From: Candidatus Sulfotelmatobacter sp.
GTDB taxonomy: Bacteria > Acidobacteriota > Terriglobia > Terriglobales > Acidobacteriaceae
Direction of reading: 5' to 3'
Length of the DNA: 11,944 nt
Assembly (NCBI GenBank): GCA_030045935.1
Contig: JASIEN010000413.1
Span: forward strand, 1-11,944
A program made the translations under genes and the position numbers. A model generated the notes under the pieces. The model had not been told where the DNA came from and did not search any database. It was given only the letters and a program-made list of their open reading frames with translations. Shown in pieces: positions 1-6,932 of the stretch; the stretch's first letter is position 1, and every line of letters begins with the position of its first letter.

Positions 1-1190
1 CCGCGAGGCACAGGCTCGGTGACCGCAAATCGCAACAGAGCTCCGAACATGTACACAAATGGAACAAGCTGCAAGACCACCGCGAGTGAAAGCAGCTTTT
101 GAAACGTCTCCTGCACTCCTGCGCCAGCGAAATTTAGAACTACAAGCGCCGCGGAAACGATTCCTTGCACAATCAGTGCCGCATAAGGCGTCGAGTAGCG
201 GGGATGAATATTGCCCAGCCATGAAGGCATATACGAATCGAGGCCGGCGACAAACGGGATACGAGCGCAGCCCCCCATCCAGGCAGAACCGATGCCAGCA
301 ATCGAAAGGCTCAACATCAGCGCGAATGGCACGGTAATCCACGCGACGTTCACGCGTGCAGCCATATGGCTGACGGCTTGCACAATTCCCTGCAGCACGT
401 TCACGTCTTTGCCGATTGCGATAAGAATCGTCAATGTGGCGCCGACATAGAGCGCACCGGAGAGAACCCCTCCCAATGCCACTGCGCCCGGCAACGTGCG
501 CGCTGGATCTTTGATTTCATCACCCATAACGGAGGCAAGTTCAAGGCCCACCAGTCCGAAGCAAATCACACCGAAAGAATTCAGAACGAATCGTGGGTTC
601 GCAGGGATTCGGAAATCCGCGGCTGTAACGTTCACTCCGAATCGGCTACAGATAAGGATTCCCAAGCCGATAAGAACCGCTGCCGCAACGAAAGTTCCGA
701 TCGCTCCCACGTTGTTGACCCACTTCCCTACTCCGAGTCCGACGATGTTGAGGATCGTCAGCAGAACCATCAACCCCAGCGAGGTGGTGAGCGCGAAAAT
801 CTTGTTGTCGGCGAGGCCGGTGTGGCTGGGGCCGAGGGCGAAGACAGAAACACCGACGAAGTAAAGCATGACCGTCGGCACATAAAGCATGTTGTTGGTC
901 CAGTAGCACCAACCCGAGAGGAATCCGTGAAAGTCGCCGAACACTTCTTTGGCCCAGAGATACACTCCGCCTTCGCCGGGATAGCGATGCGACAATTCGA
1001 TAACGGCTATGCCCTGCGGGAAGAAGAAAAGAAGCAGGGAGATGATCCACAGCCAGATGGTCACCCCCCCGTTGGCGGCGATGGAGGGAACTACGTTCAA
1101 GTTAAAAACGGCGACGACGAAAAGCAGTACGAGATCGCGGCGTCCTAGGGCGCGAACCAGGTGAGGAGCGGGTTGGGTGGTGGTGGACAA
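1..1190 (-). CDS. APC-family amino acid/amine permease, C-terminus cut off by window edge
   Basis: This is an inner-membrane secondary transporter of the amino acid-polyamine-organocation family. The 396 visible residues are almost entirely hydrophobic helices. Recognisable APC landmarks are the first broken helix with a small-residue stretch near residues 35-45, the loop RYPGEGGVYLWAKEVFG (69-85, family pattern P-x-x-G-G-x-Y-x-W), and the helix 6-7 segment FGLVGLELASVMGDEIKDP (211-229) followed by the Arg-x-x-Pro motif. The family is normally about 430-520 residues, so the C-terminal helices lie beyond position 1. The start is TTG at 1188-1190. An in-frame TAA lies only three codons upstream (1200-1202), and no ATG or GTG occurs before the membrane domain. 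The ribosome-binding site is weak (AAGAAGA directly upstream). It lies 141 bp after the aminotransferase in the same direction, so an amine or amino acid is a likely substrate. Specificity cannot be called. Confidence 0.88.
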   Translation of the reverse strand, partial: MSTTTQPAPHLVRALGRRDLVLLFVVAVFNLNVVPSIAANGGVTIWLWIISLLLFFFPQGIAVIELSHRYPGEGGVYLWAKEVFGDFHGFLSGWCYWTNNMLYVPTVMLYFVGVSVFALGPSHTGLADNKIFALTTSLGLMVLLTILNIVGLGVGKWVNNVGAIGTFVAAAVLIGLGILICSRFGVNVTAADFRIPANPRFVLNSFGVICFGLVGLELASVMGDEIKDPARTLPGAVALGGVLSGALYVGATLTILIAIGKDVNVLQGIVQAVSHMAARVNVAWITVPFALMLSLSIAGIGSAWMGGCARIPFVAGLDSYMPSWLGNIHPRYSTPYAALIVQGIVSAALVVLNFAGAGVQETFQKLLSLAVVLQLVPFVYMFGALLRFAVTEPVPR

Positions 1191-1214
1191 ATCTTCTTGT
1201 TACCAGGCGAAAAG

Positions 1215-1241
1215 CAGGTTCCTCACCGAACCTGGTTCGGT
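1215..1241. repeat. Overlapping inverted repeats upstream of the permease
   Basis: Two perfect inverted repeats share bases. CAGGTTC (1215-1221) pairs with GAACCTG (1228-1234) around a 6-nt loop. ACCGAACC (1225-1232) pairs with GGTTCGGT (1234-1241) around one central T. In RNA the two stems are mutually exclusive. The block ends about 25 bp before the TTG start of the permease. It could be an operator, a leader structure, or one copy of a dispersed intergenic repeat. The flanking bases (GGTTCCTC...GGAATGACAA) resemble repeats I associate with Acidobacteriota intergenic DNA, and I favour that reading. Confidence 0.5.
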
Positions 1242-1281
1242 TCGGAATGACAATGCTTTGGTTTTCCGATGCCTGACAAGC

Positions 1282-1305
1282 GGGGCGGGCGGCAGTGCCC
1301 ACCCC
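1282..1305. repeat. GC-rich imperfect hairpin after the aminotransferase gene
   Basis: GGGGCGGGC (1282-1290) pairs with GCCCACCCC (1297-1305) with a single C-A mismatch, around a short loop. The stem begins 27 bp downstream of the aminotransferase stop codon (minus-strand direction). It could act as a transcription terminator or as an mRNA 3' end stabiliser. No run of T follows it on either strand, so it is not a canonical intrinsic terminator. A dispersed repeat element is an equally good reading. Confidence 0.4.
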
Positions 1306-1331
1306 ACAACGGCAATCTTCGGAAAAGTAAT

Positions 1332-2711
1332 CTAATGCGCCGCCAACACTGGCTGCCCCGCGCGTTCCTGCTGTGCCTTCGCTAATGACGCCGCAATGTC
1401 ATCGAACGCAGCCAGATGCCTGTCGATGTCGGCTTCGGTGTGCTGCACCGAAATCGTCCACTGCTCGTCCCACCAGTAGGGCTGAGGCATCACCCCGCGA
1501 TTGACCATACCGAACCAATAGTGGCGCCAGAGATCGACGTCAACCGTGGTCCAGTCACGATAGTTGCGGATTTCTGTCGCGTAAAGCATCAGCGCGCCGT
1601 TGGCTCCAGCCTCCGCAACATATGCTTGCAGACCCACTTTCGCAATCGTCTTGCGGTATCCGGCAGCTAGCTTTTTGCTGAGCTTGTCGACATGGCTGTA
1701 ATTCTCACGCGTCAGCACTTCCCGGAATGTGGCCAGGCCCGCAGCCATCGAAACCGGGTTCGTGTTGTACGTTCCGCCGTGGAAGACCTTGTGCTGCGAG
1801 ATTAGATCCATAACAGATCGGCTCGCGCCGAAAGCGGCTAGCGGAAAGCCTCCGCCAATCGATTTGGCCAGGCATATCATGTCGGGCGTGACGTTGAAAT
1901 ATTCGCTGGCCCCGCCCCACCCAAGTTTGGCCCCGGTTTTGACTTCATCAAAAATCAACAAAGCTCCATGCTTGTCTGCCAACTCGCGCAGCCCTTGCAG
2001 AAAGCCTGGTTGGGGCATGCACAGGCCGACATTCATCAGAATTGGTTCGAGAATGATCGCGGCGATCTCGCCGGGATTTTCTCTGAAGCGGCGCTCCACC
2101 GTGTTGAGGTCGTTGAAGGTCGCGACCGGCACATTGGCGATGGCAGATTTAGGAACTCCCAGCCCGCCGGTGACAGAGATGGGATTGGCAACGTCCCCGT
2201 AATCTGGTTCGTGCGGTTTCACGCTGACCAGCGCGGAATCATGCAGGCCGTGGTAAGCGCCCTCAAATTTGATGATCTTGTCGCGGCCGGTGGCGGCACG
2301 GGCCAGACGAATGGCGTGCATCGTAGCTTCGGTCCCACTGTTGCCGAAGCGGCACATCTCGACCGGGAAGCGATCGCAGACCGCTTCGGCAAGTTCCCAC
2401 TCCATGTCATGCGGCATGCCGAACATCGTGCCAGTGGAAAGCCGTTTTTCCACGGCCTTCATTACGGCGGGGTGGCAGTGGCCAGCCATGAGCGCGCCGA
2501 ACGTCAGGTTGTGGTCAATATATTCGTTGCCATCGAGATCGCGAAACTTGCTCCCGCTGGCCTCTTTCACAAAGATGGGCCATGGTTCGTAATGGCGATA
2601 GTTGCTGGCCACGCCGAGGGGGATGCGCTTGAGATTTTTTTTATGCGCTTCTGCCGATTTGGGCGTGCGCCGTTCGAACGTCGAAAGTTCTTTCTGTAGA
2701 TCGGGGTACAT
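1332..2711 (-). CDS. Class III PLP aminotransferase, glutamate-1-semialdehyde aminomutase-like
   Basis: This is a cytosolic PLP enzyme of fold type I, 459 residues. It shows the class III/GSA-aminomutase landmarks in order: GNSGTEATMHAIRLARA (123-139, phosphate-binding), FEGAYHG (149-155, the YHG that stacks on PLP), GVPKS (185-189), LLIFDEVKTG (251-260, Asp255 to the pyridine nitrogen), CLAKSIGGGFPLAAFG (280-295, Lys283 the Schiff-base lysine), and HGGTYNTNPVSMAAG (311-325). True HemL is usually about 430 residues and sits with heme genes. Here the neighbours are transporters, so a paralogue acting as an omega- or beta-amino acid/amine aminotransferase is more likely; this is inference. The ATG at 2709-2711 has a GGAG ribosome-binding site 7 nt upstream. 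The gene follows the TonB receptor after 146 bp in the same direction. The substrate is not identifiable from sequence. Confidence 0.9.
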   Translation of the reverse strand: MYPDLQKELSTFERRTPKSAEAHKKNLKRIPLGVASNYRHYEPWPIFVKEASGSKFRDLDGNEYIDHNLTFGALMAGHCHPAVMKAVEKRLSTGTMFGMPHDMEWELAEAVCDRFPVEMCRFGNSGTEATMHAIRLARAATGRDKIIKFEGAYHGLHDSALVSVKPHEPDYGDVANPISVTGGLGVPKSAIANVPVATFNDLNTVERRFRENPGEIAAIILEPILMNVGLCMPQPGFLQGLRELADKHGALLIFDEVKTGAKLGWGGASEYFNVTPDMICLAKSIGGGFPLAAFGASRSVMDLISQHKVFHGGTYNTNPVSMAAGLATFREVLTRENYSHVDKLSKKLAAGYRKTIAKVGLQAYVAEAGANGALMLYATEIRNYRDWTTVDVDLWRHYWFGMVNRGVMPQPYWWDEQWTISVQHTEADIDRHLAAFDDIAASLAKAQQERAGQPVLAAH

Positions 2712-2718
2712 CGGATAA

Positions 2719-2722
2719 CTCC
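2719..2722 (-). promoter_or_regulatory. Ribosome-binding site of the aminotransferase
   Basis: GGAG on the minus strand, 7 nt before the ATG at 2711. It supports that start codon. Confidence 0.6.
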
Positions 2723-2767
2723 GAATGACTCAGGCCGGACATCACTTTTGACGCGGCCATTAGGATA

Positions 2768-2786
2768 CCGGGCGTAGATCGCCCGG
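2768..2786. repeat. Perfect 7-bp hairpin in the receptor-aminotransferase gap
   Basis: CCGGGCG (2768-2774) pairs with CGCCCGG (2780-2786) around a TAGAT loop. It lies between the receptor stop codon and the aminotransferase start. It could weaken read-through between the two genes or stabilise a processed end. It has no T-run on either strand, so a canonical terminator is not supported. Confidence 0.45.
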
Positions 2787-2815
2787 AGTTGCAGTACTTA
2801 AATCTTACACTCCCA

Positions 2816-2829
2816 GCGGCTAAAGCCGC
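2816..2829. repeat. Small REP-like hairpin GCGGC-TAAA-GCCGC downstream of the receptor gene
   Basis: GCGGC (2816-2820) pairs with GCCGC (2825-2829) around TAAA. It sits about 30 bp past the receptor stop codon in the minus direction. The block CCCAGCGGCTAAAGCCGC resembles short palindromic repeats I associate with intergenic DNA of Acidobacteriota; that is recollection, not a search. It may help terminate the receptor transcript or protect its 3' end. Confidence 0.4.
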
Positions 2830-2857
2830 ATCACTAGCGGTTTTGAACGGCATCGCG

Positions 2858-5800
2858 CTAGAAATAGAACTTCAACGCGAACTGCACCAGGCGCGGATCC
2901 TGCGCCTCGGTTATTTTTCCGAACTCCGTTGGGCCGTCGGAGAAATGTCCGTCCGGGTTATAAAAATTCGTGTGATTAAAAATATTGAAGAGTTCTGCGC
3001 GGAACTGGAAATACTTTTGCTCGCTGATCGGGATCTTCTTGTGAATGGCGAAATCCCAGTCGTCGAGTCCCGGGCCGCAGCAAATGGTGCGCTGCGTTCC
3101 GTTGTTGAATTGGCCGAGCAGTGGGCCTGTAGCACCGCTTGCATTGGGAGTTGCGGCAGTCGCAAAATCATTGGGGTTAAACCAGTAACCAGTGCCAAGG
3201 CCTGTGGCGTTGGTCTTTGGATTCAGTTTCTGGAACGGCTGCACCAGGCTGGGCGCTTCGGTACCCAAAAAGAAGATACTGGCGATCAGCTCGGTGTCGT
3301 CCTCCGTATCGAGACGAATCGGAAAACCACTCTGGAACTGCGTAATTCCGGAAACTGCCCAGTCGTCCAACACTTTCCCCTTGAATCCTTGATACCGTCG
3401 CACCGGCAGCTCCCAGTCGTAGCTGACCACGAAGCGCTGTTTGGAATTGAAGAGTGAAAGCGCGCGGCTGGCGCCGTAATTGAACGGGTCGAGTGTTTCC
3501 TCGAAAGTGGACCCCGTATCAATGGATTTGCTGAAGGTATAGGATGCCTGGAACTGAAGGCCACGGGAGAAACGCTTTTCAAGCATCGCTTCCAGCGCGT
3601 TGTAGCTGGAGTTCGCGATAGTGTCTTCGGCGAATATGTCGCTGAATACAGGAATTCCATCTACGGGACAGCCTGCTCCCGTCATCGGATTGCAGATGGG
3701 AGAAGAATATGGGCGTAAACCGACGAGGGTTATGCCGTTTGCGCCAACGGTGTAGCCTGCGGGAAGCACGGCATTACTCGTCGCATAAGGCAGATGAAGG
3801 GCGTTAGGCAAGATAGTTCCCGGTGGGATGAAAAAGGGCGCATCTTCGAGGAATGGACCGCAGGTGGTAGGCGCACCTCCGTTTGCCAAGGATGCAGTTA
3901 AGAGATTAGCTGAGTTGGCGCTGGCAATATTCATGAGGTCGAGACAGGTTTGCGGATTGGAAGGATTGATGTCGTGGGATGCCAGCAGGCGGTGGCCTTG
4001 CGAGCCCACGTATCCCACCTGGAACATCAAATCCTTGGCCAGTTCGCGCTGAACAGTCAGGTTGTATTGCACCGTATACTGCGTGCGCAAATGTGGTTGG
4101 AATTCGCCGTAAAGCAGAATCGGGCGGAAAAACGATAAATCCGTTGGAGAGCCCTTTGTGGGCGTGATAATGCCGTTGAATGGATTGGGTGCGGGAGTTG
4201 TGCCGGCCTGATAGACGAATGGAGTATTGAAAAAAGTTTCGTATATCGACGTACTACCGCCGAATGGAGGTTCGGCACCGAACTGGGCCATAACCAGTTC
4301 TTCAATGGGGTTGTAGAAAATGCCCCAACCCGCGCGAACACTCGTCTTCCCCGCCTTGTCTGGACTCCACGCGATGCCAACTCTCGGTGCAAAGGCATGA
4401 TAGTAGGTGCTGGTCATCCCAGCCGGAACACCAGGGTCTCCCGGCACGACCAATCCTGTCGGCTCGCTGCCGGTATTCGCGCAAGTTGGGTTCGCAATAC
4501 CGAAGCTTTGCCAATAGGTGGCGCTAGTGGTGATACCGCAAGGATAAACCGTGGAGTTCTGCCCCGGCCGATAGGTTTCGACGTGGCCGGAAATATCGGT
4601 CGGCGGGGTATCGAGTTCCCAACGAAGACCGTAATTCAACGTTAGATTAGGTCTAATCTTCCAGCTGTCCTGAGCAAATGGGTAAACGGAAGTGCCGCGG
4701 ACATCCTCCCGTTGCCCCGACCCTTGCACGTACTCGTCGTTCAAGCCGAGCAAGTATTCCGCATAATTGTCGCCATCCCCGGGAATAATCGAATTCGGAC
4801 CAGTGTTGTCGAACAGGTATTCGCCGTTGACGTCGAAATAATAATACTGATCGAAACGCTGGCGGCGGATATCGATGCCGAACTTGAAGGTGTGATTGCC
4901 TTTCACCCACGACAAGTTGTCTGACCACTGAAAGCTATTGCCCACCTGCGGAAGAAAGCCCTCGAAGTTGTTGCCAAAAACTGCACCGCCCCCGATGTCG
5001 ACGTAAGGAACTCCTGTGAGGGTTGAGGGCAAACCGGGCGTAATACCTGCCTTGCCGGCCGGGATGGAAAAGCTGGCCACCAGATTGTTGATCGCGGATG
5101 AATCCGACGTTCCGTTGAAGCAGTAAGCGCTAGCAGCTCCCGTACAAGAGCCGGTCACGGCATTCGTCGTCTCCGGCTTCAGAAAGCCGAGCTGGCCCTC
5201 GCGCATGTAAGTGAAATGGGCTTCGTTGACCACCGCATTGCTGATGGTCCAGGTGTGGGTGAGGTTCCACTGCTGAAATCGATTGTTGTTGAGATTTCCG
5301 AAACCGGGGACGTTGGCCCCGGCCTGTTCGAATTGATCAAAGGGCTCAAGCTGGCGCAGATCGTTGAAGTAATAATAGGCGCTGAAGTTTTGGTGGTCGT
5401 TGATGCGATGATCAAAACGAACCGTGAACTGGTCTGCATTATCTGTGCTCACGGGCACTGTGACCGCAGCCGTTGGCACGTAACGGGACAGAAGATTGGC
5501 GGCGACCGGATCCTGGCAGGGGGCTGGAATTACGTTGTTGGGAAAAACCGAGGCAGATCCCGGTGTATCGCCGGCCGCGGCAGAATTCCAGTCGATGAGG
5601 CCAGTCGCAAGATCGGGGGCTAGACTGGCGACAGAATAGCCTAGCGCAGCATCGCACCCGGGACGGCCATCAATGGCCTGCGCGACAAATGGATTGGATA
5701 TACCCCCGCTGAACGCCCCCTGAGCGGAAAAATTGCCGGCATATTCTCCCGTAGCAGCCGCCGCACCCGTCGCCGGAGTACCAGAGGGTACACCGACCTG

Positions 5801-6757
5801 CTGGCTGGTTATGCCCTGGCGAATGCGGCGTCCTTCATACGACAGGAAGAAAAAAGTCCGATCCTTTTTAATGGGACCGCCGAACGTTCCCCCGAACTGG
5901 TTCTGGTTCCACTGCGGACGTCCCACCAGGTCGAAATAGTTTTTTGCATCAAGCACGGTGTTGCGGAAGTATTCGTATATATCGCCGTGGAACGAATTAC
6001 CACCGGACTTTGTAATGACGTTTACTACCGAACCAGAGTTGCGGCCGTATTCGGCATCGAAGGTGTTGGTGATTACGCGAAATTCTTCCACGCTGTCAGG
6101 TGTCGGTTGCACCGTGGGCAGATTCACGAACTGATCATTGGCGTCGCCGCCATTCACGCTGAAATTGTTGGCGCGGGTACGCCCGCCATTCACCGAAACC
6201 GAACCAGTGTCCTGCGACCCATAAAACAGGCTGCCATTTCCGTTGCCCAACTGCGCCTGTACGCCGGGTTGAAGTTGCAGGAACTGATAAGTGTCGCGAG
6301 AATTCAGCGGCAATTCGTTGATCGAGCGATCATTGATTACCGCGCCCAGCTGCGTGCTGGTCGTGTCGACCTGTGGCGCTTCCGATGTAACTTCCACCGT
6401 TTCTTGCGATGCCCCGATCTGCAGCGTTGAATTGAGAGTTACCACCTGGTTGACGTCAACCGTGATGTTCTTCTGAACATTCTTCTTGAATCCCGTCAAC
6501 TCAAACTGCACCGTATAAGTACCGGGCGCGACTTCGACAAAAGTGTAGTCGCCACTATCGTTGGTTTCCGCATCGCGACCGATGCCGGTGGCCTGATTGG
6601 TCAGTGTGACTTTGGCGTGCGCCAGCACGGCACCGGTCGGATCAGCAACTCGCCCCAGGATTCGGCCGTAGGCGCCTTGGGCAGTGAGCATGGCAGGAAT
6701 AAGAAGACTGGTGGCAAGAAGACAAAGCAGTGTCCAGCGAGCTCGTTGAGACGGCAT
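2858..6757 (-). CDS. Oar-like TonB-dependent outer-membrane receptor with carboxypeptidase-regulatory-like N-terminal domain
   Basis: This is an outer-membrane beta-barrel that imports a large or scarce ligand using TonB energy. With the start chosen here it is 1299 residues. A signal peptide covers residues 1 to about 26 (basic Arg5/Arg7, hydrophobic core, LTA before QGAYG). A carboxypeptidase-regulatory-like beta-sandwich covers about 30-113 (GRVADPTGAVLAHAKVTL, then SGDYTFVEVAPGTYTVQFEL). ETVEVT at 119-124 is TonB-box-like. The plug runs about 125-253 (NELPLNSRDTYQFLQLQPG, NGGRTRANNFSVNGGDAND, GRNSGSVVNVITKSGGNSFHG), and a long barrel ends in the terminal aromatic signal ALKFYF. This architecture and size are typical of the expanded Oar-like receptors of Acidobacteriota. 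The ATG at 6755-6757 is chosen because GGAGG lies 4 nt upstream and the signal peptide begins there. Extending to TTG at 6838 would run the gene into its own promoter. The ligand is unknown; the divergent pot operon suggests an amine-containing compound (inference). Confidence 0.93.
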   Translation of the reverse strand: MPSQRARWTLLCLLATSLLIPAMLTAQGAYGRILGRVADPTGAVLAHAKVTLTNQATGIGRDAETNDSGDYTFVEVAPGTYTVQFELTGFKKNVQKNITVDVNQVVTLNSTLQIGASQETVEVTSEAPQVDTTSTQLGAVINDRSINELPLNSRDTYQFLQLQPGVQAQLGNGNGSLFYGSQDTGSVSVNGGRTRANNFSVNGGDANDQFVNLPTVQPTPDSVEEFRVITNTFDAEYGRNSGSVVNVITKSGGNSFHGDIYEYFRNTVLDAKNYFDLVGRPQWNQNQFGGTFGGPIKKDRTFFFLSYEGRRIRQGITSQQVGVPSGTPATGAAAATGEYAGNFSAQGAFSGGISNPFVAQAIDGRPGCDAALGYSVASLAPDLATGLIDWNSAAAGDTPGSASVFPNNVIPAPCQDPVAANLLSRYVPTAAVTVPVSTDNADQFTVRFDHRINDHQNFSAYYYFNDLRQLEPFDQFEQAGANVPGFGNLNNNRFQQWNLTHTWTISNAVVNEAHFTYMREGQLGFLKPETTNAVTGSCTGAASAYCFNGTSDSSAINNLVASFSIPAGKAGITPGLPSTLTGVPYVDIGGGAVFGNNFEGFLPQVGNSFQWSDNLSWVKGNHTFKFGIDIRRQRFDQYYYFDVNGEYLFDNTGPNSIIPGDGDNYAEYLLGLNDEYVQGSGQREDVRGTSVYPFAQDSWKIRPNLTLNYGLRWELDTPPTDISGHVETYRPGQNSTVYPCGITTSATYWQSFGIANPTCANTGSEPTGLVVPGDPGVPAGMTSTYYHAFAPRVGIAWSPDKAGKTSVRAGWGIFYNPIEELVMAQFGAEPPFGGSTSIYETFFNTPFVYQAGTTPAPNPFNGIITPTKGSPTDLSFFRPILLYGEFQPHLRTQYTVQYNLTVQRELAKDLMFQVGYVGSQGHRLLASHDINPSNPQTCLDLMNIASANSANLLTASLANGGAPTTCGPFLEDAPFFIPPGTILPNALHLPYATSNAVLPAGYTVGANGITLVGLRPYSSPICNPMTGAGCPVDGIPVFSDIFAEDTIANSSYNALEAMLEKRFSRGLQFQASYTFSKSIDTGSTFEETLDPFNYGASRALSLFNSKQRFVVSYDWELPVRRYQGFKGKVLDDWAVSGITQFQSGFPIRLDTEDDTELIASIFFLGTEAPSLVQPFQKLNPKTNATGLGTGYWFNPNDFATAATPNASGATGPLLGQFNNGTQRTICCGPGLDDWDFAIHKKIPISEQKYFQFRAELFNIFNHTNFYNPDGHFSDGPTEFGKITEAQDPRLVQFALKFYF

Positions 6758-6761
6758 GAAA

Positions 6762-6766
6762 CCTCC
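6762..6766 (-). promoter_or_regulatory. Ribosome-binding site that sets the receptor start
   Basis: GGAGG on the minus strand, 4 nt before the ATG at 6757. It argues for this start over the in-frame TTG at 6838, which lacks a comparable site and overlaps the predicted operator. Confidence 0.7.
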
Positions 6767-6822
6767 AAAGATCTGGGAGTAATTTTCTTTGAATTTTCTG
6801 CTCAATTCCTGATAACGAGTGC

Positions 6823-6850
6823 TTGCGTTAAAGGACAACCTTGCTATAAT
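6823..6850 (+). promoter_or_regulatory. Predicted sigma70-type promoter with extended -10, toward the regulator and pot operon
   Basis: The -10 is a perfect TATAAT at 6845-6850, preceded by TGC, which gives an extended -10. TTGCGT at 6823-6828 is a weak -35 with a 16-bp spacer. Transcription would begin near 6857, leaving a leader of about 75 nt before the regulator ATG at 6933. No other convincing promoter is seen between the regulator and the Tat gene, so this one probably drives the whole rightward operon. Confidence 0.6.
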
Positions 6851-6861
6851 CCCGCAAGGTT
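6837..6861. promoter_or_regulatory. Perfect 8-bp inverted repeat, predicted operator of the divergent promoters
   Basis: AACCTTGC (6837-6844) and GCAAGGTT (6854-6861) are perfect inverted arms separated by 9 nt. The spacer holds the rightward -10 (TATAAT), and the right arm overlaps the predicted leftward -10 (6859-6864). A dimeric regulator bound here could block or remodel both promoters. The half-site ACCTTGC is similar in kind to dyads bound by MerR-family proteins. However, classical MerR sites lie between -35 and -10 of the target, while this one is centred on the -10 of the rightward promoter, which suits repression. The regulator encoded 70 bp away is the obvious candidate ligand; this is inference. 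Confidence 0.65.
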
Positions 6862-6886
6862 AGAGAAGAGGCACGAGGGCTGTCAA
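6859..6886 (-). promoter_or_regulatory. Predicted sigma70-type promoter toward the TonB receptor
   Basis: On the minus strand, a perfect TTGACA -35 (6886-6881) is followed after 16 bp by TCTAAC (6864-6859), which matches four of six positions of the -10 consensus. Transcription would start near 6852, leaving about 95 nt before the receptor ATG at 6757. The weak -10 overlaps the right arm of the inverted repeat, so the promoter may be weak or regulated. Confidence 0.5.
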
Positions 6887-6903
6887 GAAGAAAAAAGCCT
6901 CTT
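6866..6903. repeat. Inverted repeat in the regulator leader
   Basis: AAGAGGC (6866-6872) and GCCTCTT (6897-6903) are perfect inverted 7-mers 24 nt apart. The loop contains the TTGACA -35 of the leftward promoter (reverse strand) and an A-rich run. It lies in the predicted 5' leader of the regulator mRNA. It may be a leader hairpin, a second operator, or chance. No terminator-like T-run follows. Confidence 0.3.
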
Positions 6904-6932
6904 TCCAGCAAGTCTTGTTTAGAGCAGCAGCC

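Noticed and set aside
366..1148. 260-codon open frame on the plus strand
   Set aside because: Low-complexity, charged translation with no recognisable domain, antisense to the clearly conserved APC permease.
1282..1305. Intrinsic terminator of the aminotransferase transcript
   Set aside because: The stem is strong but no T-run follows on either strand. It is listed as an inverted repeat only.
1968..2699. 243-codon open frame on the plus strand
   Set aside because: Lies wholly opposite the aminotransferase, whose catalytic motifs are intact. The translation shows no family features.
1332..2711. Assignment as HemL of tetrapyrrole biosynthesis
   Set aside because: The fold and motifs match, but no heme gene is nearby and the context is amine uptake. 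The general family name is safer.
2789..3457. 222-codon open frame on the plus strand covering the receptor 3' end
   Set aside because: Antisense to the conserved C-terminal barrel of the receptor, with no ribosome-binding site or domain signature. It is a by-product of GC-rich codon use.
6758..6838. N-terminal extension of the receptor to an in-frame TTG at 6838
   Set aside because: It would add 27 residues before a normal signal peptide, has no good ribosome-binding site, and runs over the dyad and promoter elements. ATG 6757 has GGAGG upstream.
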